From the NCBI RefSeq assembly GCF_904848165.1, contig NZ_LR884459.1, forward strand, positions 992,001 through 1,056,000: 64,000 nucleotides of DNA, given 5' to 3'. The translations under genes were made by a program, and so were the position numbers. The DNA comes from Psychrobacter arenosus (GTDB taxonomy: Bacteria; Pseudomonadota; Gammaproteobacteria; Pseudomonadales; Moraxellaceae). This document shows, piece after piece, positions 17,161 to 26,435 of this stretch (position 1 is the stretch's first letter; each line of letters begins with the position of its first letter). Below the pieces are notes generated by a model that was given only the letters and a program-made list of their open reading frames with translations, was not told the origin of the DNA and did no database searches.

Positions 17161-19338
17161 TTAACCGTGTCCTTCAATCCGCACAAACTCTCGTAAATGT
17201 TTAAATAAAAATGGCAGTACAGTACTTTGACGATGCCTGATATGGTACGTATCCATCAATGCCAGCAAGTGCTCAGGTGTCTCATTCAGTGTTATATCAG
17301 ACTTAATCCTGCGCATCACATTAAAATTAGCTATAGAGGTATTAAGATTGGTGGTAGAGCCGGAAAAGTAGGTTTGGCTTTCATCACTATAGAACAGCCC
17401 TCTGGCTGCATCAAGATAACCCTCCTGACCGCCTCGTAAACTGGTATTAAATAAATAGCCATGCTTATCATAGACCCAATTAAAAAAACTCTGATCATCT
17501 ATACTACGATAGCCAATTTTTGCTTGTTTAAATTGTTTATAAGCAATCCTATTTTGGTTCAAATTACTCTCTACAAGCTTACTCAGCTTATCGAGGAGAT
17601 TAGGCTTCTTATTCAACTTAATATTTACGACGCCACTCTTAATAAGATCTAGATATTCTTTTGCCCAACTTATCTCAAAGCCATATTGTTGTGCTTCATG
17701 AAGTTGGCGCATAATTTTATCTATCTGCATAAACTTCGGCATGGGCAAACAATTGCTTTCTTCAATTATATAAGCCACATTATCAGATTCAGGATTACAG
17801 ATAATAAGATAATCATCTACACCTAGCTGAGCATCATTGCCTAAAATGGTTGCCACTAACTCTTCAATATCTAGAGCTTCATGGTCGATATCTTCATACC
17901 TCTGATGGCTGATTTGATTATTAACCGTCTTATAATCAAGGACGTCATAACCAATGAGTATTTTCTTTCTACCGTTTTCACTATCTTCATACACCCCCTG
18001 AATACATCGCCAATTATGGGAAAGAGGTGAACTCAATATCAGTTTACCCATAGCGACCTCCATTTTAATAAGCAATTCGGTGAGGCTATTATCCAACATG
18101 TGAATATTGAATTTATCTTTATCAGTAAAGAGACTTTTGATCGTTAGGCTTTGCTTTAGCAAGCATCTATCCTTAACAGCTTGTGTAAACTGCTTATAAG
18201 GATCAGTAATATTATTATCCTGATAGTAATCTGCATCATGATGCAAGATAAGGTGGATAGGCTGATTACTTGCTCCATCTTCTGACTTAAACGGTAATAA
18301 ATTATCTTGTCTAACTGAAGCGTTAATTCCTTTTTCCCCTAGGTACTGCACTACTTGGTTCGCATAGTCAGGATTACCTGAGTCGATATCGCAGACATAG
18401 ACCTGTTGAGCTGCTAGTAGTTGATGGATTTTGTCATAGTGTTTATCGACATCAGTCTTAGTAGCATGTCTTCGATAAGACTGAGGCAAAGCTAACCAGG
18501 TCAAATCAATATAGGGACTGAGCAAAAGATTAATATCGTGTTGGAACTGGGAGAGCACGCCAGCTTTTGATTTAAAAAATTTTTCAGGCTTACTACTATC
18601 TACCACTATCATCTCGCTGGTCATGCGCGACTGTTTGTTACCGAATTTTACACCACGTTTAATATAGTCATGGTCTCTACTGGTAGCTGCTTTAGACTGG
18701 CCCTTTTTAATATATTCAAAAAAAGGGGTCACGTTAAAGCTCGGTTGGCGTAAAATTTTAGCAGGGTAGCTGCCATCAGAGTTCTTATGAAGCTCACGTG
18801 GAGTAAATGTTGTGCCATTTATTTTAATCACTGATTGAACAGGATCAAATGTATAAGGGGCTATGTCTATCTCAAATGTACGAAAAACAATAGCATTATG
18901 AATTTTGTCCTTGTCTTTAAAGTAGTATAGCCCCACACCTTCAGAAGCAATAGGCTCGAGATCCTTAGTTTTACCCAAATCTGATTGCGTAATCGCAGCA
19001 GATAGTAACTCTCGCTGCTTAAGTAGAGGTATGGCTTGAATCAGTAGTCTGGCTATATCACGTTCATAGAGGTCGGTTAAGGTATAAACCTGTTGAACGG
19101 TAAAGTTGGGATGGCTTTCTCTGATGTCTAAAGCTTGATCACATAACACCAAAAACTTACCAAAGCTTGTAGAAGGCTTCACTAAAGATAATGGTTTAAT
19201 TTTTTCATATATAGCATTGACCACGTACTTGTATTGCTCGTCCTTGAGACTATCTGCCGTTATTTGATAGACATAGAAATCCTTATTTATCTGATCATAG
19301 TGCAGCTTTACATCGACTTTGTTAGTGAGCATATCCAT
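17161..19338 (-). CDS. Large protein, PIWI/Argonaute-like candidate, paired with helicase-nuclease
   Basis: 725 residues, no signal peptide or membrane segment. I cannot place it in a family with certainty. What is seen: a beta-rich N-terminal half (FRTFEIDIAPYTFDP); a central alternating beta-alpha stretch (about 305-420) like a MID domain, with QVYVCDIDSG, YLGEKGINASVRQD and LTELLIKMEVAMGKLIL; then KILIGYDVLDYK that could be the first strand of an RNase H-like PIWI core; and a C-terminal HIRHRQSTVLPFLFKHLREF resembling the end of PIWI domains. In known pPIWI_RE systems a PIWI protein is encoded with a helicase and a restriction nuclease; here the next gene upstream, 58 bases away on the same strand, is a helicase with a C-terminal nuclease. 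The pairing is therefore suggestive, but active-site residues are not secure. Ribosome site GGAGAT precedes the chosen start. Confidence is high that it is a gene, low for PIWI. Confidence 0.45.
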   Translation of the reverse strand: MDMLTNKVDVKLHYDQINKDFYVYQITADSLKDEQYKYVVNAIYEKIKPLSLVKPSTSFGKFLVLCDQALDIRESHPNFTVQQVYTLTDLYERDIARLLIQAIPLLKQRELLSAAITQSDLGKTKDLEPIASEGVGLYYFKDKDKIHNAIVFRTFEIDIAPYTFDPVQSVIKINGTTFTPRELHKNSDGSYPAKILRQPSFNVTPFFEYIKKGQSKAATSRDHDYIKRGVKFGNKQSRMTSEMIVVDSSKPEKFFKSKAGVLSQFQHDINLLLSPYIDLTWLALPQSYRRHATKTDVDKHYDKIHQLLAAQQVYVCDIDSGNPDYANQVVQYLGEKGINASVRQDNLLPFKSEDGASNQPIHLILHHDADYYQDNNITDPYKQFTQAVKDRCLLKQSLTIKSLFTDKDKFNIHMLDNSLTELLIKMEVAMGKLILSSPLSHNWRCIQGVYEDSENGRKKILIGYDVLDYKTVNNQISHQRYEDIDHEALDIEELVATILGNDAQLGVDDYLIICNPESDNVAYIIEESNCLPMPKFMQIDKIMRQLHEAQQYGFEISWAKEYLDLIKSGVVNIKLNKKPNLLDKLSKLVESNLNQNRIAYKQFKQAKIGYRSIDDQSFFNWVYDKHGYLFNTSLRGGQEGYLDAARGLFYSDESQTYFSGSTTNLNTSIANFNVMRRIKSDITLNETPEHLLALMDTYHIRHRQSTVLPFLFKHLREFVRIEGHG

Positions 19339-19396
19339 ATCATAATCTCCGTATAATTATTATTAATATCAAAAAACTGTGGATGTAGAAAATATA

Positions 19397-22300
19397 CTAA
19401 TTAGTAAGCCACTGTCTTAGAGCATCAATCGCGAATAAGTTAGTAGCGCCACTCTGACTATCTATCAGACCTGATATAGTCAAAATACTGGCTTTGCTTG
19501 CAGTTACCTCAATAAAATTGGCATCGTAGTACCTAATAGTCTCTTTGCTTCCTAAATCTTTAATATCATCCATTAGGTTGCAAATTATTAATTTATGAGA
19601 CATGGGCCTCATAACAAACTCTGCTTTAGCTTGATCAAAAATATTAATCTGACCTGATGGATACAGCTGGCTAAGCTGTAGTATCTTTTTGGTAAACTTC
19701 TCCATAGCAGCTTGCTTGATATCGCTCGGTATATGGCCCCACGCTGTTTGATCCTAATGTTTAAAATCAATCCAAACAGATTGGTTCTCATAGGTCAGAA
19801 TGTTATCGAAGACCTCAAATACTTCTACGGGTAAATCATTAATCTCAAAGCCATAATTCTCTAGTATGGCTGTGCCTCCTGCTTCTCCTAAAAATCCTTT
19901 ATAAATATTGGTAAACATTGGCGGCGTCATCACATACTTTGCATTGACTGACCAATGCGTTGCATAGCCTTTACTTTCAAAGTAGTCCCTAATAATTGGG
20001 TTTTGTCGAATAATGTTGAGCTTGCAGTCCCGCTCACATACTTCCTTTATACGGGTCTTATCAATTTTTGAGTTAAAAAACTGATAGCTACCAAAGTTGG
20101 TTTCGCTCTCATACGTGTATACATAGCCACTATTATCATTAGGCAATTCTAAATAGAACTGGGCATTTGGATACTCAGGTTTTTTATCCAAGTTTGGATG
20201 GATAGCTACAGCTTTTCTTAACGCATTCCAATTAGCGATGGTAGTTTTTAGCTCTTTGGTATTAGCGTAGCGTTGTTCCTGAATATTCTTTAACAAGGTA
20301 TTAATGTGCTTGTTGGTGCGGGCTGAAAGTTTCTGCGCCAAATTGTTGAACTGGATAGCCTGTTTATCCGAGTTAATATTTTCATTTTTCTCTTTATAGC
20401 GTTGCTTAGCGCTGGTAACCAGGGCTTTATACTCATGTGAGACGATGGTTCCTAGTCGGTCATCCTGGGCCAAAATATCTACCAAACCATAGTCATACAT
20501 CAAATAAATATGAGGGCGCTTATACGCTGTTCTATTACTGCGACCAATAGCCTGCTCAATATCTCGACAGCAAGCAGCGATATAATCTGTATTTTTGGTG
20601 TTATACATGGTTTTTTTAAGCTCTAAACACGCGGTCTCAACGTTGGCATAACTCACTAAAGTTTTTGTCCATTTGTATAAGGCATTATTGGATAGCTGGC
20701 CCGCTTCCTGTAGTGCCATCCCTTGAGCCAACAGAGTCAGTCTAGACTCCAAAGCTCTATGAGGCTTGTCATCAGCTGAGATAATATGCGTGCACTTTTC
20801 CAAATACATCGTATCGATATCTGTCCGCTGAGCATAAGATACTGGAGCCACCAAGCTAAGGTTATTCGACTCCCAAGTAGCAAACGGATAATCAGGATTA
20901 GCACCAGAGGATAGAGTCTGATAGGTGGTCAAAACGATGACTCTATCAGCGGTAGTATTTAATACAGTCCGGATCTCATCATCAAACTTATCTGTTTTTA
21001 GGTATTGAGCGTTAACTCTGGCAAACAGATATGTCCTTTGCGGTTTAATTGAGGCCTCGTCTACGTAGTGCTGAGCTAAATATTGCTGATCTAAATGTTC
21101 AATGTATTCTTCTAAAAATACCTTGGTTTCATTTTTTACAAAACGATTGAGCATCGCCATCATGTAGCGATTACCTTGATGGATACTTTGATAAAACTGC
21201 TCAATAGCCTGGCATAGCTTACTTAACCACTCTAATTGATAGTCATATTGGCTATATTCCTTGCTGCCATCACCCACTAGATTTAACTGGGTTAGTATCT
21301 CTTGCTTAGCCTTATCAAGGCTAATGGGGTCAGTAAGATCAGGTAAGGTATGATTGGGGTACTTAACCCGATAATAGGCACGCAACAAAAACTCTAGGTT
21401 ACTGTTAATAATAGGCGTATGAAGCGTAATCCCATTATCTGCATAGCAGCGCATCTCATGATAATAATCAGTAATGCTCTGAAGTTCTGTGGCCTCTAAC
21501 CGGATAAACTGCTCGCCCAAGCGATATTCTAGATAGCCTGTATCAAAGTTATGAATAACACTTGGACTAGTGGCAGTGGCACTTATACCTACAATAGTAG
21601 CGCCTTGCTCTACATAGCTTGCAAGCATCCCTGAAGGAGACACCTCAAAGCCGTGATGATAGAACACGACACTGTCTTTAGTATTATGGGGCTTATCTAT
21701 CTCAATTAAGCTAATACCACGAGTATGGTAGGTGCCATCATGGCCTTGGTAAGGATGCTTACGGCCAGATAGCACTTGTAGCTGTTTGCGAATATCATTC
21801 TGCAAGTCATATAGGTTTAGTTGATGCAAAATGCTAGCGATGGCTTCTTGACTGCTGGTATCGTCAGCTCTCTCATTTAGATCACTGGCATTTTTCTTAT
21901 AAAGCTCAATGGCACTCATGACCACGTAGTTAAATCGCTTATTAGCCCACTGATCAAGCTGGTTCAAAAAGGGCGTAAACGCTACTAAATTTGCTTCCTC
22001 AAAGCTTTCAATAGCCTTGTCTTTGTTATAAATAATATTTTGGTTATTAAAGATATCCTGAGCTAGATATAACATCCCATCGATGTTGGTCAAATGAGTA
22101 GCCAATTTGTCTGAAAATAGCAAAGGATTGGATTTTTGCGTGCTTAATTCATCATCCATGTTGAAGCTTAGGTGGAGGTGGTGCTCAGTAATAAAGCTTG
22201 CCAGTCCCTCTGCATACTCTGCTATGAGTTCTGCTATACCTTTATATTTAGGCAGATGACATAAGTCACTGAATCCTAAGTTGCTATGGATAGTTTTAGC

Positions 22301-23239
22301 TTTCGATAATATATCTATCTGAACCACTTCTACTAAATGGCTTAATATTTCATTATTCTGCCGATCTATTTCATCGATAATGAGGCTATGTTTGCTCATC
22401 TCATTGACGAAGTGATACTTGCCTCTAGATTGATGCACGCCATACAAAAATTTCTTAGTAGTTAGAAATATAGCTTGCGAACGGTTGTATTGCATTTTGA
22501 TGGCAGGAATGAGCTTAGCAACTTGCTCAATCTGTGAATTGGTTAAGATTTTGGCAGTAGAGCTGTTTTGCAGCTTAACGATTTGACTGAAAATCATCTG
22601 ATAAGTAATACGAAGTACTTCATCTACCTTATCTTCAAAGGCTTTTTTGACCATATAATTTTCAGAAGATGATTGCTCAAGTGTTTTTATCTGCTCACTC
22701 AGCTGATGTAAGTTGTCTCTTATAACAGGGTTACTGATTCCAAAAATATCTAATATATCCTGGATGCATCGATCCTGAAGGCAGGCTTTTAATGAGGTTG
22801 AGATATTAGGAGAATAGACCAGTTGATTCTTTAAATAGATTTTTTGCTCAGTGTTTAGACGTGCGTCAGCGTCTATTATCTGACACAGCTTGTCATAAGC
22901 TTCTTTGACGTTATTAACGGAGTTAGTGATAAATATAAATTGAGGCAGCGCGTTTGGCTCAATATTTGCGTCTTGAGTATCTAGCTCTGCTAATTGCCGT
23001 ATTACTCGCTGTAGAATAGCCTCATGAATGACTACGATAAGATTATGTGTCTTACCGATGCCTGTGGGAAACGGAATAGGTAAAAACCTCCCAAACTCTT
23101 GAAACTCAAATATTAAATGTTTAGCTAACAGTTGAGAGATGGGGTTATCAAAATCTTCTATTCGTGTCTTCAATAATTTTCGATTAAAGTCAGTAAATGG
23201 ATGAATAGGTCTAGGGCGCTTTATTTGAAAGGTCATCAC
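19397..23239 (-). pseudogene. SF2 helicase with C-terminal PD-(D/E)XK-like nuclease, interrupted by an in-frame TAG
   Basis: The first part (23239-19754) encodes 1161 residues; the reading frame then has a single TAG (19754-19756) and continues open in the same frame to 19397, giving about 1280 codons overall. Helicase motifs: TGIGKT (59-64), IIDEID (about 287-292), GISATAT (about 548-554), VIVLTTYQTLSSGAN (motif V region) and QAIGRSNRT (about 899-907, motif VI). The C-terminal part has GEAGG (about 1118), VFEVFDN and WIDFKH, a plausible E...D...D-x-K nuclease core. The stop falls directly after DFKH and removes the last ~119 residues of that domain. A one-base change from TGG would explain it (DFKHW-DQTAWG). 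The downstream piece has an ATG at 19705 that could be used for a 102-residue fragment. It is first gene of a unit with the PIWI-like gene. Either inactivated or read through. Confidence 0.8.
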
Positions 23240-23315
23240 AATATCCTTATTGAGTTAGTATCATTTCCTACTGACCATAGATTACTAAACTATTAGATAT
23301 CATGATATTAGGCAG

Positions 23316-23342
23316 GCGAACATTCGCGACAGCTGCTGTCGC
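23316..23342. repeat. Two overlapping palindromes in divergent promoter region
   Basis: GCGAA-CA-TTCGC (23316-23327) overlaps GCGACAG-CTG-CTGTCGC (23326-23342). They lie in the 213-base gap between the divergent helicase gene and the small periplasmic-protein gene, so they may be operators or a hairpin in the 5' leader. No T-run follows. Confidence 0.6.
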
Positions 23343-23452
23343 TTTAGTTTAATTTTGCTTCCACATAATCCTATTCCTATCCTATACTAGAGCAGAAAGA
23401 CTCGACTTATATAGAAAAAAATTCAAATCACACTGTTTATAAGGGAAGGTTT

Positions 23453-23842
23453 ATGAAAACAACACTAGGAATGTCCACCGCTTTATTGGTTTTATCTTGC
23501 TTCGTCTCTACAACTGCAATGGCTGCATCAGGTTTTTCAGACGGCATAGAGTTATATACCAGCCAGGACGGTGGTGTTTATAGCACTACTTGGACGGGGT
23601 ATCCTATGACGGTGACAAGCTATACTGGCCCTAAATATGATAAGCCAGACGGTAAGCTCATTGCGGTAACAGCCGATGGCAAAACTAGCGCTTTTAGAGG
23701 CGTGATAGGTATCACCTGCTCAAGCCCTATCAACTCTAATATTGAGAGCTCAGAGGATTATAAGAGCTTAAAAGATGCCATGGCTGATGGCACAATTCCG
23801 CGCCCAGTCGTGAATAGTCTTTTTGCCAAATTTTGTAAGTAA
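23453..23842 (+). CDS. Small exported protein of unknown function
   Basis: 129 residues. Clear Sec signal peptide ending in TAMAA (cleavage about residue 24). The mature part, about 105 residues, starts SGFSDGIELYTSQDGGVYSTTW and has two Cys (GITCSS and AKFCK), which could form a disulfide. I do not recognise the family. It is the only exported protein in the island and is read opposite to the helicase gene; it has AAGGGAAGG as a strong ribosome site and its own terminator, so it is an independent transcript. Confidence 0.75.
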   Translation: MKTTLGMSTALLVLSCFVSTTAMAASGFSDGIELYTSQDGGVYSTTWTGYPMTVTSYTGPKYDKPDGKLIAVTADGKTSAFRGVIGITCSSPINSNIESSEDYKSLKDAMADGTIPRPVVNSLFAKFCK

Positions 23843-23899
23843 TAATTAATTACAGCCTAACAATTTTATGAACTCAAAATAAATTTTAATCAAAAAAAG

Positions 23900-23935
23900 A
23901 CCTTGTAATATAAATGTATATTACAAGGTATTTTT
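23900..23935 (+). terminator. Terminator after the small exported protein
   Basis: Perfect 13-base stem ACCTTGTAATATA / TATATTACAAGGT with a four-base loop AATG, followed by ATTTTT. Confidence 0.9.
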
Positions 23936-24530
23936 AATTATGTTTTTTAGAATGTCTTATAAATTTTCCAAAGCACCCAACTAAAACATTACGTTCCTGT
24001 CTTTCCCCAATATCTTGTCTAGGTACGGTGTTAGTTCTAATATTGGCAGTACTCCTACCGGTTTCTTTAGATCTACCTTTTGCTCCTTTGTGATTTGAGG
24101 ATAGTTTCTTAGCACGTCCTTTACGTTCTCATTGCCTACTTTCATATACGGATGATACTACATTTAATTACGCCTCTATTCGTGGGCTGATTTTAGTTCC
24201 GTGAATGTATTTAATTAATTTAGTAATAATAGCCATAAGCTCTTGATAGAGATTACTATCTTTATACGTTACGCTCACAAGATGTTAAATTACTTTTAGC
24301 TTTGTAGTAGACATTACAATCATCCTTCTTACGCCACTTAACGCATAGTCTAAGCTTCATGCTATGTAAGCCTGCTACCCCAATCCTGTACTTCTATTAC
24401 TTATCCTTAAATTTTTCTTTATATATATTTAATATTTGATAGTTTGTATCTTAGCTAGCTAAATAATAACGCAAATTGAATAGTAAGTTAGGTGAGTCGC
24501 CATCCCGTAATGCGTCAATACTATCTATAT
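23936..24530. other. Gene-poor, possibly decayed stretch inside the island
   Basis: About 600 AT-rich bases between two defence modules. On the minus strand there are short open stretches: 24145-23981 (54 codons beginning MKVGNENVKDVL), and two broken stretches between about 24330 and 24170 reading ...MKLRLCVKWRKKDDCNVYYKAK... and ...LYQELMAIITKLIKYIHG... in different frames. They look like remnants of a gene shifted between frames, but I recognise no family. Confidence 0.35.
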
Positions 24531-26435
24531 TTAATTCAGGGTAGTTACAATCATACTGACTAATATTTTTAAGTTATTATTAATGAAGTCTAACTGAACT
24601 TGGTTCATTGCAGATAAATACTTTGCAATAGGACTTAACTCCACTAGCTCAAGGCTTTGCGCTTTCTTCAAGTAATCATGGGACTCTCTTTTCAAGCCTT
24701 TAAAATGATGAAATAAACTTAGCTCTCGATATTTCAACATATCTATATATTGCATGGAGTGGCTATTTACTGGAATACTGCTCACTACATCGTTAACTCT
24801 CGTTACTAAGTCCTTAACACCTGAATTTTCAGAGATCAGCAGTTTTTGATTTAATACAAATAGAAAGAAGAAGTAGTCAAATTCTTGAATATCTTCATTT
24901 TCACTTATATAGTCAATAGCTATATTAATAGCATCATCTAGTTGATACTCTTTACTTAGTATTAGTAGTCTCAGGCAGAAAATACGGCTTGTGTCAGATT
25001 TATGGCTCAGATAGGGTAATATATCTCCAATATAGCTTTTGATTACTTCTGTTTTATCAGAGCTATAATTTAGTGTCATGCAGCGTATTAGGGTGCTTTT
25101 AGCACGAATTGCCATACTAGAACGTAAAAATTCCGACTTCTCCATATCAGGTAAAATTAACTCCCAGATATTGCGATACTCATCTATCATATTCCAATGA
25201 GTAAAAGCTAAAACTTCAGACCTTTCAAAGTCTAAAGAGTTAACGTATATCTCTATTTCTCTAGAGTGAAAATCTAATATCATTGGAAAATTGCTTGGAT
25301 CTGATATAAGCTCATTAATTATAGATTTTTGTTTATGTGCCACTTCTTTAGCCTTATCAACGTCACCGATATGGTTCAAGCATAGTAAAGCTAAATTATT
25401 TAATTTAAATTTAAAAAAATTAAAGTTGCGAATACTTAATTCTGTATTAGAATCTTCAAGTATACGTAGTAGCTTTATTAGAACATTTAATTTTTGAAAA
25501 TAACTTTTATAAACTGTCTTATCACGCCATATTCGCTCTAACAGTCCCTCAAAGTATATTTTTGATCCAGAAGAGCCTGTCTGTGTGAATACTACCTTGA
25601 TGAGTCGGTACATAGCAGATTTATAATCTTTATTCTTAGGATGCCTATCTACTAGTTTTAAGCTATCGAACAATGCGTTAATATAATTCTGATTACGCTC
25701 ATGATTTAAGATTCTTCTTAGTTCAGGTGAGGAAAAGGTTTCAAAGGAAAATAATTGCCGATCATATTTCAATTCGTTCAAAATTTTATAGTTTTCTGGA
25801 AATCTTTGGTTATAAGTTATATTACATATGAAATCCGCACAAATTAGTCCCCATTGATATTTAGCGTCTCTCATATACACTTCTATATTGTTCAATAGGG
25901 CAATTTGTCCTGAAGCTACTAAGTCTGACTCTACTGCTTTAGGCAATGCCTGCAATATTTCTTGATCAATATTAAATTGAGTAGTTTGGCGGACTGTATT
26001 AATCGTTCTTGTCGCTATAACTAAGTCTAAATGAGTTATTTCAGAATTGAAAAATTCGTGAACGGCAGTTTCAGCCTGAATAATCAAATCTAAAAGCATC
26101 AATCGGTAGGTACGCTCAAGGTTATGGGCGCTGACTTTAGCTTTATTAATAGTAGTAACGAAGCAAGACGGCGTATTAGCAGAATTTAAAGTCTTAAATA
26201 AATCTTTGGCAATATGTAAAGCTTTATCATTACCTGAGTTTCTACGTATTTCAGTAAGATGAAAATCATCTTGACCATTCAGCTCATATTTTTTGATAAG
26301 AGGGTATATTGCAGCACGTAAATTATCTTCTGAATCCTTGAATGAATCAGCAGTGATTAGTGCACCAATCAGCCAAGATTGATTAGGGCTTTCGAAGTCA
26401 CCTGACTCATCAATATAAAGTGTATAGTTCATCAT
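24531..26435 (-). CDS. DUF3800-like protein with long helical C-terminal region
   Basis: 634 residues from the ATG at 26435. The N-terminal motif YIDESGDF (about residues 6-13), followed by WLIGALI and DFHLTEIR, is the DUF3800 signature, a family of predicted RNase H-like or nuclease-like proteins often next to defence genes. From about residue 230 the protein is mostly helical with repeated Leu/Ile-rich units, possibly TPR-like. The ATG overlaps the TGA of the DUF2357 gene (TGATG), so translation is coupled; an upstream TTG at 26438 would add one residue. Last gene of the McrB-like/DUF2357/DUF3800 operon. The long C-terminal extension is unusual, as many DUF3800 proteins are about 250 residues. 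Confidence 0.75.
   Translation of the reverse strand: MMNYTLYIDESGDFESPNQSWLIGALITADSFKDSEDNLRAAIYPLIKKYELNGQDDFHLTEIRRNSGNDKALHIAKDLFKTLNSANTPSCFVTTINKAKVSAHNLERTYRLMLLDLIIQAETAVHEFFNSEITHLDLVIATRTINTVRQTTQFNIDQEILQALPKAVESDLVASGQIALLNNIEVYMRDAKYQWGLICADFICNITYNQRFPENYKILNELKYDRQLFSFETFSSPELRRILNHERNQNYINALFDSLKLVDRHPKNKDYKSAMYRLIKVVFTQTGSSGSKIYFEGLLERIWRDKTVYKSYFQKLNVLIKLLRILEDSNTELSIRNFNFFKFKLNNLALLCLNHIGDVDKAKEVAHKQKSIINELISDPSNFPMILDFHSREIEIYVNSLDFERSEVLAFTHWNMIDEYRNIWELILPDMEKSEFLRSSMAIRAKSTLIRCMTLNYSSDKTEVIKSYIGDILPYLSHKSDTSRIFCLRLLILSKEYQLDDAINIAIDYISENEDIQEFDYFFFLFVLNQKLLISENSGVKDLVTRVNDVVSSIPVNSHSMQYIDMLKYRELSLFHHFKGLKRESHDYLKKAQSLELVELSPIAKYLSAMNQVQLDFINNNLKILVSMIVTTLN

Noticed and set aside
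19397..19705. Separate 102-residue gene downstream of the helicase
   Set aside because: It is in the same frame as the helicase, 16 codons after its TAG, and continues the domain; treated as part of the broken gene.
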